Below are positions 23,431 through 35,149 of a stretch of DNA of 64,000 bases, piece after piece; position 1 is the stretch's first letter, and every line of letters starts with the position of its first letter. A program made the translations under genes and the position numbers. The notes below the pieces were generated by a model. The model ran no database searches and had not been told where the DNA came from. It saw only the letters and a list, made by a program, of their open reading frames with translations. This stretch comes from Molanna angustata (Eukaryota; Arthropoda; Insecta; Trichoptera; Molannidae): the NCBI GenBank assembly GCA_963576475.1, contig OY754972.1, positions 15,501,054 through 15,565,053 on the forward strand, written 5' to 3'.

Positions 23431-26400
23431 TATCCATAACTACTTATTTTTTTCATACGATATGTGATACCATACATCGGTGCATAGAACGAAAATTTCC
23501 GTCAATCATTTCTTCTGTGGCCAACTTAGTCCCACGAGATTTTTGACGTGCGGTAAAAAAATTGATAGATACATTCATAGTTCATTTACTGAAAAAATAT
23601 TTTTTGTCGGAATCCATAACTACCTACATATTTTTTTCATACTATATGTGATACCATACATCGGTGCATAGAACGAAAAATTCCGTCAATCATTTCTTCT
23701 GTGGCCAACTTAGTCCCACGAGATTTTTGACGAGCGGTTAAAAAATTGATAGATACATTCATAGGTCATTTACTGCAAAAATATTTTTTGTCGGAATCCA
23801 TAACTACATATTTTTTTCATACTATATGTGATACCATACATCGGTGCATAGAACGAAAATTTCCGTCAATCATTTCTTGTGTGGCCAACTTAGTCCCACG
23901 AGATTTTAGACGAGCGGTAAAAAAATTGATAGATACATTCATAGGTCATTTACTGAAAAAATATTTTTTGTCGGAATCCATAACTACATATTTTTTTCAT
24001 ACTATATGTGATACCATACATCGGTACATAGAACGAAAAATTCCGTCAATCATTTCTTCTGTGGCCAACTTAGTCCCACAAAATTTTTGACGAGCGGTTA
24101 AAAAATTGATAGATATATGCATAGGTCATTTACTGCAAAAATATTTTTTGTCGGAATCCATAACTACATATTTTTTTCATACTATATGTGATACCATACA
24201 TCGGTGCATAGAACGAAAATTTCCGTCAATCATTTCTTGTGTGGCCAACTTAGTCCCACGAGATTTTAGACGAGCGGTAAAAAAATTGATAGATACATTC
24301 ATAGGTCATTTACTGAAAAAATATTTTTTGTCGGAATCCATAACTACATATTTTTTTCATACTATATGTGATACCATACATCGGTACATAGAACGAAAAA
24401 TTCCGTCAATCATTTCTTCTGTGGCCAACTTAGTCCCACAAAATTTTTGACGAGCGGTTAAAAAATTGATAGATATATGCATAGGTCATTTACTGTAAAA
24501 ATATTTGTTGTCGGAATCCATAACTACATATTTTTTTCATACTATATGTGATACCATACATCGGTGCATAGAACGAAAATTTCCGTCAATCATTTCTTCT
24601 GTGGCCAACTTAGTCCCACGAGATTTTTGACGAACGGTTAAAAATTGATAGATATATGCATAGTTCATTTACTGTAAAAATATTTTTTGTCGGAATCCAT
24701 AACTACATATTTTTTTCATACTATATGTGATACCATACATCGGTGCATAGAACGAAAATTTCCGTCAATCATTTCTTCTGTGGCCAACTTAGTCCCACAA
24801 GATTTTTGACGAGCGGTTAAAAAATTGATAGATACATTCATCGGTCATTTACTGTAAAAATATTTTTTGTCGGAATCTATAACTACATATTTTTTTCATA
24901 CTATATGTGATACCATACATCGGTGAATAGAACGAAAATTTCCGTCAATCATTTCTTCTGTGGCCAACTTAGTCCCACGAGATTTTTGACGAGCGGTAAA
25001 AAAATTGATAGATACATTCATAGGTCATTTACTGAAAAAATATTTTTTGTCGGAATCCATAACTACATATTTTTTTCATACTACATGTGATACCATACAT
25101 CGGTGAATAGAACGAAAATTTCCGTCAATCATGTCTTCTGTGGCCAACTTAGTCCCACGAGATTTTTGACGAGCGGTTAAAAAATTGATAGATATATGCA
25201 TAGTTCATTTACTGTAAAAATATTTTTTGTCGGAATCCATAACTACATATTTTTTTCATACTATATGTGATACCATACATCGGTGCATAGAACGAAAAAT
25301 TCCGTCAATCATTTCTTCTGTGGCCACCTTAGTCCCACAAGATTTTTGACGAGCGGTTACAAAATTGATAGATACATTTATAGGTCATTTACTGTAAAAA
25401 TATTTTTTGTCGGAATCCATAACTACATATTTTTTTCATACTATATGTGATACCATATATCGGTGCATAGAACGAAAATTTCCGTCAATCATTTCTTCTG
25501 TGGCCAACTTAGTCCCACAAGATTTTTGACGAGCGGTAAAAAAATTGATAGATACATTCATAGGTCATTTACTGTAAAAATATTTTTTGTCGGAATCCAT
25601 AACTACATTTTTTTTTCATACTAAATGTGATACCATACATCGGTGCATAGAACGAAAAATTCCGTCAATCATTTCTTCTGTGGCCAACTTAGTCCCACAA
25701 GATTTTTGACGAGCGGTTAAAAAATTGATAGATGTATGCATAGGTCATTTACTGTAAAAATATTTTTTGTCGGAATCCATAACTACATATTTTTTTCATA
25801 CTATATGTGATACCATACATCGGTGCATAGAACGAAAAATTCCGTCAATCATTTCTTCTGTGGCCAACTTAGTCCCACAAGATTTTTGACGAGCGGTTAA
25901 AAAATTGATAGATATATGCATAGGTCATTTACTGTAAAAATATTTTTTGTCGGAATCCATAACTACATATTTTTTTCATACTATATGTGATACCATACAT
26001 CGGTGAATAGAACGAAAATTTCCGTCAATCATTTCTTCTGTGGCCAACTTAGTCCCACGAGATTTTTGACGAGCGGTAAAAAAATTGATAGATACATTCA
26101 TAGGTCATTTACTGTTAAAATATTTTTTGTCGGAATCCATAACTACATATTTTTTTCATACTATATGTGATACCATACATCGGTGCATAGAACGAAAATT
26201 TCCGTCAATCATTTCTTCTGTGGCCAACTTAGTCCCACAAGATTTTTGACGGGCGGTTAAAAATTGATAGATACATTCATAGGTCATTTACTGTAAAAAT
26301 ATTTTTTGTCGGAATCCATAACTACATATTTTTTTCATACTATATGTGATACCATACATCGGTGAATAGAACGAAAATTTCCGTCAATCATTTCTTCTGT

Positions 26401-28776
26401 GGCCAACTTAGTCCCACGAGATTTTTGACGAGCGGTAAAAAAATTGATAGATACATTCATAGGTCATTTACAGAAAAAATATTTTTTGTCGGAATCCATA
26501 ACTACATATTTTTTTCATACTATATGTGATACCATACATCGGTGCATAGAACGAAAATTTCCGTCAATCATTTCTTCTGTGGCCAACTTAGTCCCACGAG
26601 ATTTTTGACGAGCGGTATAAAAATTGATAGATACATTCATAGGTCATTTACAGAAAAAATATTTTTTGTCGGAATCCATAACTACATATTTTTTTCATAC
26701 TATATGTGATACCATATATCGGTGCATAGAACGAAAAATTCCGTCAATCATTTCTTCTGTGGCCAACTTAGTCCCACAAGATTTTTGACGAGCGGTAAAA
26801 AAATTGATAGATACATTCATAGGTCATTTACTGTAAAAATATTTTTTGTCGGAATCCATAACTACATTTTTTTTTCATACTAAATGTGATACCATACATC
26901 GGTGCATAGAACGAAAAATTCCGTCAATCATTTCTTCTGTGGCCAACTTAGTCCCACAAGATTTTTGACGAGCGGTTAAAAAATTGATAGATATATGCAT
27001 AGTTCATTTACTGTAAAAATATTTTTTGTCGGAATCCATAACTACATATTTTTTTCATACTATATGTGATACCATACATCGGTGCATAGAACGAAAAATT
27101 CCGTCAATCATTTCTTCTGTGGCCAACTTAGTCCCACAAGATTTTTGACGAGCGGTTAAAAAATTGATAGATATATGCATAGGTCATTTACTGTAAAAAT
27201 ATTTTTTGTCGGAATCCATAACTACATATTTTTTTCATACTATATGTGATACCATACATCGGTGAATAGAACGAAAATTTCCGTCAATCATGTCTTCTGT
27301 GGCCAACTTAGTCCCACGAGATTTTTGACGAGCGGTTAAAAAATTGATAGATATAGGCATAGTTCATTTACTGTAAAAATATTTTTTGTCGGAATCCATA
27401 ACTACATATTTTTTTCATACTATATGTGATACCATACATCGGTGCATAGAACGAAAAATTCCGTCAATCATTTCTTCTGTGGCCAACTTAGTCCCACAAG
27501 ATTTTTGACGAGCGGTTAAAAAATTGATAGATACATTCATAGGTCATTTACTGTAAAAATATTTTTTGTCGGAATCCATAACTACATATTTTTTTCATAC
27601 TATATGTGATACCATACATCGGTGAATAGAACGAAAATTTCCGTCAATCATGTCTTCTGTGGCCAACTTAGTCCCACGAGATTTTTGACGAGCGGTTAAA
27701 AAATTGATAGATATAGGCATAGTTCATTTACTGTAAAAATATTTTTTGTCGGAATCCATAACTACGTATTTTTTTCATACTATATGTGATACCATACATC
27801 GGTGAATATGAAGAAAATTTTCGTCAATCATTTCTTCGGTGGCCAACCTAGTCCCACGAGATTCTTGACGAGCGGTAAAAAAATTGATAGACACATTCAT
27901 AGGTCATTTACTGAAAAAATATTTATTGTCGGAATCCATAAATACATATTTTTGTCATACTATATGTGATACCATACATCGGTGCATAGAAGTGAAAATA
28001 TCCATCAATCACATCTTCTGTGCCCAACCTAGTCCCACGAGATTTTTGACGAGCTGTAAAAAAAATGATAGACACTTTCATAAGTCATTAACAGAAAAAA
28101 TATTTTTTGTCGGAATTCATAACTACATATTTTTTTCATACTATATGTGATACCATACATCAGTGAATATGAAGAAAATTTCCGTCAATCATTTCTTCTG
28201 TGGCCAACCTAGTCCCACGAGATTTTTGACGACCGGTAAAAAAATTGATAGACACATTCATACGTCATTTACTGAAAAAATATTTTTTGTCGGAATCCAA
28301 AACTACATATTTTTTTAATACTATATGTGATACCATACATCGGTGCATAGAACAAAAATTTCCGTCAATCATTTCTTCTGTGGCCAACCTAGTCCCACGA
28401 TATTTTTGACGAGCGGTAAAAAAATTGATAGACACATTCATAGGTCATTTACTGAAAAAATATTTTTTGTCGGAATCCATAACTACATATTTTTTTCATA
28501 CTATATGTGATACCATACATCGGTGCATAGAACGAAAATTTCCGTCAATCTTTTCTTCTGTGGCCAACCTAGTCCCACGAGATTTTTGACGAGCGGTAAA
28601 AAAATTGATAGACACATTCATAGGTCATTTACTGAAAAAATATTTTTTGTCGGAATCCATAACTACATATTTTTTTCTTACTATATGTGATACCATACAT
28701 CGGTGCATAGAACGAAAATTTCCGTCAATCAATTCTTCTGTGGCAAACTTAGTCCCACGACATTTTTGACGAGCGT
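23420..28776 (+). repeat. 180-bp tandem array, left arm (about 30 units)
   Basis: The unit contains TGTCGGAATCCATAACTACA, TGTGATACCATACATCGGTG, TGGCCAACTTAGTCCCACGA and a GACGAGCGGT block. The period is 180 (for example 23,791, 23,971, 24,151). Identical two-unit blocks occur (23,791-24,150 and 24,151-24,510; 27,181-27,540 and 27,541-27,760). The inner units (27,780-28,776) differ more from the consensus. Open frames of up to 114 codons inside are by-products of the repeat. Confidence 0.92.
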
Positions 28777-29160
28777 GATTATTTTACACGTTGCAACTAA
28801 AATAATAGATAGTAAGTATATTATGTAATAGTAATATTATAATATTTATTATAATATTTATTGGTGTGCAAGTTCTTATTTGTCTAAGTAATCTAAGGTG
28901 TCAGTACTTGTTTTATTTACTTATGCGGTGATAGTAAATATGCCACATTCCGAAAATGAAAGTATTGATACATACATCATCATTTTATTATCAAGCAAGT
29001 ATAAAAAAATATTAGAATCCTATTCTTGCAGTAAATACCTATCATAATGCAGTGTTTGTCTCTTGCAAGTTAATGTTTTTGAAACGGCATTGAAATATTC
29101 AAAGGATTGATTCCGTAGGACTGAGTTTTTTATTTTTGCATCTTATTCTATGTAGGTGCA
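28777..29160. other. Start of the element core; AT-rich, unassigned
   Basis: Follows the abrupt end of the left array (GACGAGCG, then unrelated sequence). A short frame starting MPHSENESIDTY (about 28,940) could be an upstream exon of the MADF-like fragment, but no good donor was found. Confidence 0.4.
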
Positions 29161-29484
29161 TGGTCGCAGGAGCAAATTCTGTTGTTCCTGGAAACATTGC
29201 AAGTTGAGCTAATTATTTGGAACCCAAATGAAAGTGGTCACAAGGACGAGAAGAAAATTAATGATGCTTGGGTGTGTATCCAGGACACCTTAGATATATC
29301 CGTAGGAGAATTGAAGAAAAAAAAAGATTCACTTTTTGCTACATACAGGGGCTACTGTAGAAAAAAAGAAGCTTCAATAAAATCTTCAATAAATCCATTT
29401 CTTTTTCATTTTCTTCGAGTGATAAATACTAACGTAGTTTTAATACGCGAGAGTGCACATTGCACCGGCAGCTGCCACTTGTAG
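29161..29484 (+). pseudogene. MADF (Myb/SANT-like) domain fragment
   Basis: After an acceptor-like TTCTATGTAG, the frame reads AWSQEQILLFLETLQVELII, then WNPNESGHKDEKKINDAW and LKKKKDSLFATYRGYCRKK. The order of aromatic and basic residues (W..., LI..W, AW..I, ...R..Y.+KK) is that of the MADF DNA-binding domain. The reading then leaves the family pattern (a likely frameshift after IKSS) and ends at a stop. MADF proteins are host regulators and also accompany some DNA transposons. Here it is a single broken domain inside the giant element, so capture of a gene fragment is the simplest reading. Confidence 0.6.
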
Positions 29485-29879
29485 ATGTTAACTCGGTAGG
29501 TACTGTTTTTATTTTACAAATACCAACAGATCACAGTGTAAACAAACAATTCTTACCTATCCACTTTAAATAATATTTGGATAGAAATTATAAAAATGGA
29601 ATACCCATTTGTGTTACAGTTATTATTTATATACGACGTTGTGAATTCCTTTTTATGAAGTTTTTAAATTTTACTTTACTATCTTGAAACCATCGACGAG
29701 ACGGCTACGGGCTTCGAAAGCGTTCGGATATTCAGTTCAGGTATAACCACAGAGTAGGTATTGTATTACTATTGTATACCAATGATTTATGATACCAACA
29801 TTTTTTTTATTTTTACATCACCTACTTCTCGGGCAACTAACAGATTTCTACTATGTCAAATATTAACATAACACCCTCC

Positions 29880-30028
29880 CAATTACAAGTTGCCACATTA
29901 CAGAGACTTGTGATATTTATGGTCTCATAAGAGACTGAATATATAATTAATAACTGTCTCCACCGGAAATCGAACCCGGCACTTTTGGATTTGTAGTCAG
30001 ATACCTAACCTACTAAGCCACGACGGCC
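29880..30028 (-). repeat. tRNA-derived SINE
   Basis: On the minus strand, A box TGGCTTAGTAGGTTAGG (30,004-30,020) and B box GGTTCGATTTCC (29,965-29,976) stand at tRNA-like spacing. The start GGCCGTCGTGG is typical of a SINE head, and an AT-rich tail follows. It differs from the SINE at 2,835. Confidence 0.65.
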
Positions 30029-30250
30029 GATGCTTTTTATTTTTTATATTTTACTATTTTTGTTTTAAGTACCTACCTATACATTTTCAAAACTCAAAAA
30101 AAAAAACATTTGTTTTAAGTACCTACCAATTTCAAATTTCAAAACTTTCAAATTTTTTTATACATTTTCAAATTTCAAAACTAAAAAAACTCAAAACGCA
30201 CCTTTTTCGCAAATCTTACCAGAGCCGATATGATACAACGTAATCATTTT

Positions 30251-30330
30251 TTCAGCGCCCTTGAGGTGAGATATTCACAAAAACGGCGCTGTATAAATTA
30301 TCCAAATTTATTATTTATTTATTTATTTTC
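30251..30330 (+). repeat. CR1/L2-like LINE 3' end with (TTTA)n tail
   Basis: CAGCGCCCTTGAGG...ACGGCGCTGTATAAAT followed by TTATTTATTTATTTATTTT. The same order occurs at 37,086-37,168. The words AGCGCC and GGCGCT can pair to form a terminal hairpin. Confidence 0.6.
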
Positions 30331-30479
30331 GCAACTCTCACCACCACCCGCTCTCCGTTCTGTTATGGGGCTGATGGATGTTATTTTTATTTGAGTCATA
30401 CATACATATTATTTTCCTATTCTAGGATATTTATTGTCGTTCCAATGCAATTATCGAATAAAAATTTAAACATTAAAAA

Positions 30480-30660
30480 CTGCAAGACCGCAAGAGTCTA
30501 CAAGCACAGTCTTGGTCTTGAACTTGCATTTCTGGTCTTGGTCTTGTTCTTGTAGTGAATAATATTGTCTAAGTCTTGCAAATCTCGCATGACCAAGACT
30601 AATACTGCAAGACTTTTGAGAAGAGCGAAAGACGAACAAAATGCAAGATTCAAGTGGAGA
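30480..30660. repeat. Cluster of CAAGAC / GTCTTG words
   Basis: Within 180 bases the word TCTTG or its complement CAAGA occurs more than ten times in both orientations. The density suggests subterminal binding sites of a DNA transposon (such repeats occur in some hAT elements) or a local expansion. Confidence 0.4.
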
Positions 30661-30779
30661 ATGTATAATTAGAACAAGTATATGAATATTTATACTTAGG
30701 AAGCATAAATATTTTAAATGATTTTTAATTATAAATTAAAATGAATATTAATACTTTGGAACCACAAAAATAAAAAAAA

Positions 30780-30985
30780 TGCCCTAAGGTGGTTTGGCCA
30801 CAAAGAATGAATGAGTGATGACCGTCTGACAAAAAAAACATAAGGCTGATAAAAGAGGAACGAAAAGTAGAGGTCGGCCAAGGAAAAGTTTGCACGATCA
30901 CATAAATGGAATTTTGAAAGATGAAATTATAGGTATTAGAGGTAAAAATAATAGAAGAGTGCGTATAAGCGTTAAATGTATGTAA
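30780..30985 (+). pseudogene. LINE C-terminal tail (RGRPRK motif)
   Basis: The plus strand reads LRWFGHKE, RLTKK and then KADKRGTKSRGRPRKSLHDH followed by INGILKDEIIGIRGK to a stop at 30,985. This is the conserved C-terminal tail LRWFGHVERM..RLTKKIY.AD..GRGRPRKRW of a common insect LINE group. One frame change lies near 30,840. Confidence 0.65.
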
Positions 30986-31653
30986 AGAGGGATGAGTCTA
31001 CGAATTAATATTTTCCTGAGCAGATTGCAAACCCTCCCCAACGCTACGTAGTTCACTTTTTCTGAAGAGTATGATAGACCCAAATCCTAATAGCTGGTGT
31101 CCCCTACGTAGCCATGTTAAAAAAAGTATGGTAATCGGATCCCTCTGCCTTCCCAAATAGGGAAATGTACAAAGACATAATAATTATTCTTCAAAAAAAA
31201 TATTATAGTACGCAGTCTCGTATGCTATAAGCTATAAGTATTCAGAAATATTTGTTTCGGGTAACTAAAACCATTATTATTATTTTTGTTTTCGTCTAGT
31301 TTCAATACGTAAGTACCTGTTCTAATCTTTCACTAAAGGCATCGTATAATGGGCTTTTATGAGTGGTTCTCTCAGCGTGGCGAAAGAATTATTGTTTAGT
31401 GCAGTGGTCGCAAACTCAACGGTGCGATGCGGCCGTAGGCTTCGTGACGACCGACAACCTTTTTTAATTGTGTCAGCTGCTGTTCGTCCATAAATATTAT
31501 TTTTAATAAAGTATAGCATAAAAATCTAATGAACTCAGTTACTAAAACATCTGCAAACATTACAGAATTTATTCAGGCTTATTTTATTTTAATAAATTAT
31601 TAAAATAACAATATAACTTTGTTTATTTCCACTTATTTATTTTTATTCCACAA

Positions 31654-31686
31654 CTAGTTTCAAGAACTACCGTTCTCTTCTTCAGG
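31654..31686 (-). ncRNA. Hammerhead-ribozyme-like core, inverted copy
   Basis: Minus-strand CTGAAGA, a short stem with GGTA loop, then GAAAC; same as 32,812-32,844. Confidence 0.4.
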
Positions 31687-31703
31687 TGGGTTTAAACTAA
31701 AAA

Positions 31704-32141
31704 CTAATTTGGTGTGGTGTGTGGCTGTGTCATAGGTATAGCGGGAGGTGGGGGTAAGGGGGGAAGTGGGCGTTGCCCTAACGGGAACATGGATAATAAT
31801 GGTGAAGTGTTGGGTTGTGTCTGGTTGTTAATTATTTTCTTGTGACTGTTTATGGCTTTGTGGATTTCTAATGTCTCTAAATTATTTTGTTTCAGTCCGT
31901 ATGTATGCTTATGTAATAATTGTGCGTTTGTATTGTCAAATGTATGATTTTCTTGTATTAGGTGGTTTGCATATTCTGAGAAACCGTGTCCATTTAGACA
32001 GCGTTTATGTTCTTTGACTCTAGTTTCAATTGTCCGTCCTGTTCTCCCTATGTAAATACTATCACAGTCCCCACATTGCAATTCATAAATTCCACTTTGT
32101 TTCAGATTACTTGTTTTTTCTGTGTTGTTTTTCAGTATAAG
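31704..32141 (-). pseudogene. Penelope GIY-YIG endonuclease domain, inverted copy
   Basis: Reads YELQCGDCDSIYIGRTGRTI followed by ETRVKEHKR, with the GIY-YIG variant C-x2-C-x3-YIGRTGR and the downstream Arg and His of the family. It ends in a Pro-rich tail. It is identical to the plus copy at 32,357-32,794 and lacks the reverse-transcriptase part. Confidence 0.75.
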
Positions 32142-32143
32142 TA

Positions 32144-32794
32144 TTTAATAATGGTTACAAAAAAGATATAGTTCATAAAATATTAAACAGAAAAACACGT
32201 ACAAACATCATTCATAAATACATATACAAACCAAAACCACGAGAGACTGGCACAAATTGGAGAAAAATAATATATCTTAATAAAATTACACATGATATAA
32301 CGAGACATCTTCCTTTAAACATAAAACCAGCCTTGTATACAGACAACAATATAGGACTTATACTGAAAAACAACACAGAAAAAACAAGTAATCTGAAACA
32401 AAGTGGAATTTATGAATTGCAATGTGGGGACTGTGATAGTATTTACATAGGGAGAACAGGACGGACAATTGAAACTAGAGTCAAAGAACATAAACGCTGT
32501 CTAAATGGACACGGTTTCTCAGAATATGCAAACCACCTAATACAAGAAAATCATACATTTGACAATACAAACGCACAATTATTACATAAGCATACATACG
32601 GACTGAAACAAAATAATTTAGAGACATTAGAAATCCACAAAGCCATAAACAGTCACAAGAAAATAATTAACAACCAGACACAACCCAACACTTCACCATT
32701 ATTATCCATGTTCCCGTTAGGGCAACGCCCACTTCCCCCCTTACCCCCACCTCCCGCTATACCTATGACACAGCCACACACCACACCAAATTAG
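32144..32794 (+). pseudogene. Penelope-like ORF, 3' part with GIY-YIG domain
   Basis: The open frame runs from FNNGYKKDIVHKIL (32,144), the end of the RT/thumb-linker region, into the GIY-YIG nuclease core CGDCDSIYIGRTGR (about 32,424-32,470), then the EH and YANHL blocks and a Pro-rich end. The frame is intact over 216 codons. The catalytic Tyr, Arg and C/H residues of Penelope GIY-YIG domains are visible. The upstream reverse transcriptase is missing, so this copy is dead on its own. Confidence 0.8.
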
Positions 32795-32811
32795 TTTTTA
32801 GTTTAAACCCA

Positions 32812-32844
32812 CCTGAAGAAGAGAACGGTAGTTCTTGAAACTAG
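32812..32844 (+). ncRNA. Hammerhead-ribozyme-like core in Penelope 3' end
   Basis: CTGAAGA is followed by AGAGAAC-GGTA-GTTCTT, which folds into a six-pair stem with one bulged G, and then GAAAC. The order CUGANGA, stem II, GAAA is the conserved hammerhead core; Penelope-like elements are known to carry minimal hammerhead motifs in their terminal repeats. I could not place stem III and the cleavage site with confidence. Confidence 0.42.
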
Positions 32845-33466
32845 TTGTGGAATAAAAATAAATAAGTGGAAATAAACAAAGTTATATTGTTATTTTAATA
32901 ATTTATTAAAATGAATTTCCACAATGTTAACGCCTCTACCTTAGAATATTTATTTTATTTTATTGGGGACACTGACAATGACATTGACAATGGCATACAA
33001 GAAAGTATATCTTAGAAATTTTATATATTGTCAATATCCTAAACACGACATGCAAAGTTCATCAATAATTCACACAAACATATTAAAGAATCCGAGTTAA
33101 TTTTTTTTAAATAAAAACGTTTAAAGAAGACATAATTATACAAAACCTATACAAAGTTAACACATAGAAGCACATATATATGTAACAATAAAAAGTAATG
33201 AAATAAACCTATACTATAAACAACACATCAACAGCAATTATTCTCCTCTCCACTCAGAATCAAGAGCATTGTTTAAAAAAAAAAAAAAACTATTTTGTGT
33301 TACAGAAGATGTCAACAACTATGTTGGAGTTGCTGTGACTATTTAATTGTTAATAGGACACATGCGAAACAATGGATTAAAATATATATTATGTTAGATT
33401 TACAGAACCCTATGTGAAATATATTTGGATTTCTTTGTGATTTAATATTGACGTTATATTTCAATT

Positions 33467-33860
33467 ACATATTTTCAGCGTTCTATTATGGTTTTTGAGA
33501 TACATGGAAAAATAAAATAAAAATTTAGAACTTGATATCCCCTGATCGGGAAGAAATTTCGAAATTCTGAGTGTAAAAGTTTTTAAGGCCTAAACTTTTT
33601 TATATTTCTGAAATTTTGGGCTCTGTGCATGAATCGGTTCAATCGGATCCGATCATGTGTGCATGTATGTGTATGTGAGGGTGTGTATGAGTGTGTGTAT
33701 GAAGGTGTGTGTATGAATGTTTTTGGCTTGTTAACTGTTATTTGTTTATATATTATGTTGATGGAATGCTTTTTTGGCTCTAGCACTGTAAAAATAATAT
33801 TGTAACATTAAACTGTTAATGAGCATAATGTTCTTAATGTTCTACTCCGAATTCTTAGTT
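33467..33860 (+). repeat. Microsatellite-carrying interspersed repeat, copy 2
   Basis: Shares both shoulders with 10,819-11,990 (TTTTCAGCGTTCTA on the left, ATGTTCTACTCCGAATTCT on the right). In place of the long (CA)n it has a short, imperfect GT-rich run (33,655-33,720). Confidence 0.65.
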
Positions 33861-33975
33861 ATTTGTTTTTGTAAACTACATATATACATCATTTACATAT
33901 ATCCGACAGATTACAATAAATAAAGAAATGTATTTTGATTTACATATTTTTACATACATACATATACATATACCA

Positions 33976-34310
33976 TCACGCCATGTCCCTCGCGGGGTAG
34001 GCAGAGAGAACAGAACGCAACACTATTCTATCTTGACATACATTCACCGCCTCGTCAACATTTATGCTACGTCTCATGCATGTTCTTCTATTGTTCAGAC
34101 TTCTAACATTTCCTTCTTTCAGGATATCGTTCACATGGTCGTGCCATCCTTTTCTTGGGCGCCCCCGACCTCTTTTTCCATTCCTGTCAGCCTTATATAT
34201 TTTTTTCGTCTAGTGTTCTTCATTCATTCTTTCCACGTGACCAAACCATCTAAGTGTGTTAACTTTCATTCTATTAACTATGTACATCTTTCTTCATCTT
34301 ACATTCTTTC
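33976..34310 (-). pseudogene. LINE family D C-terminal tail
   Basis: The minus strand reads MKVNTLRWFGHVERMNEEH, a stop, then TKKIYKADRNGKRGRGRPRK and GWHDHVNDILKEGNVRSLNN, ending LSAYPARDMA at a stop (33,976-33,978). One in-frame stop breaks it. Immediately after the stop the sequence GATGGTATATGTATATGTATG forms the 3' tail. This LINE 3' end resembles the 128-bp satellite unit. Confidence 0.75.
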
Positions 34311-34932
34311 CTAGTGACCTCATTTCTAACTCTATCATACATCGTTCTATTACAAATTCTTCTTAACGATCTCATTTCCAGTACATTTATACATATTTTT
34401 AAGCTTCATTTTAGTAATTATTACTAATTTTGAACAATTTTAAGCAATTTCTAAAGATAAAGGTTGTTTTGAAAAATAAAAGAAAAATAAAACAGATGAA
34501 AAAATAAAAAAAATCATATTTTGTGTTGCTTGCAATATACGTTGGGGACCCCTGACTACCTACAACATTGTTTACACCACTAGTTGCAGTGCGATGATAT
34601 GTTGGGGGTGTTTATTTGGGCTGCTTTTAATACAAATTCTAACGGTGCAACGGCAACAGGTGCAAGGAATAATGGGGTACCAAAAATAAGTAAAACATTC
34701 ACTAAAAAAATGGAGTAGCGTGAAATCTGCCTGCGACCATAATATTCATCAATCTCGAACTAACGATGTCGTATACGTCATATTAACACTTTCGCACGAT
34801 TTTGAATCATTCAAGATTTTGACGAGTAGTATAGGAGAAATAACATAAAATTTTCATAAAAAGGTTGATGATAGAATAGCTTGAATATCAATTGAAATTG
34901 CCCAAATACTAAATATACATACATACATACCA

Positions 34933-35137
34933 TCACGCCATATCCCTCACGGGGTAGGCACAGAGAACCGAACGCCACTTACTTCTATCTTGACATACAT
35001 TCATCGCCTCTTCAACATTCATACATCGTTTTATACATGTTCGTCTGTTTGTCATGTTTCTAACATTTCCGTCTTTCAAAATACCGTTCACATGGACGTG
35101 CCATCCCTTCCTTGGGCGGCCCCGACCTCTTATTCCT
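34933..35137 (-). pseudogene. LINE family D C-terminal tail, second copy
   Basis: Minus-strand RGRGRPRKGWHVHVNGILKD..NVCQDRSKWRSVLCAYPVRDMA with no internal stop over about 67 codons. It is truncated at its 5' side at about 35,137. The GTATG-rich tail follows at 34,915-34,932. Confidence 0.75.
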
Positions 35138-35149
35138 AAATAATGCCAT

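Larger units (their letters stand above)
31586..32912. mobile_element. Penelope-like element: two 556-bp 3' ends head to head
   Basis: Positions 31,586-32,141 and 32,357-32,912 appear to be equal-length inverted copies around a 215-bp spacer; the two proteins are identical over 125 residues. The spacer continues the plus-strand coding frame, so the plus copy is a 5'-truncated element to which an inverted copy of its own 3' end is joined. Truncated copies with inverted pieces are common for Penelope elements. Confidence 0.8.

Noticed and set aside
23480..28150. Open frames of 63-114 codons inside the 180-bp array (also 41,130-41,396 and 51,728-51,919)
   Set aside because: The same frame recurs with each unit and is broken in most units by substitutions; no start context or motif. 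Treated as satellite by-products.
20733..28776. CRISPR-like regular array
   Set aside because: Units are repeated end to end with no unique spacers, and the genome is eukaryotic.
31400..31440. hAT-like terminus (CAGTGGTCGCAAACT)
   Set aside because: Resembles common hAT ends, but no matching opposite end or 8-bp duplication was found.
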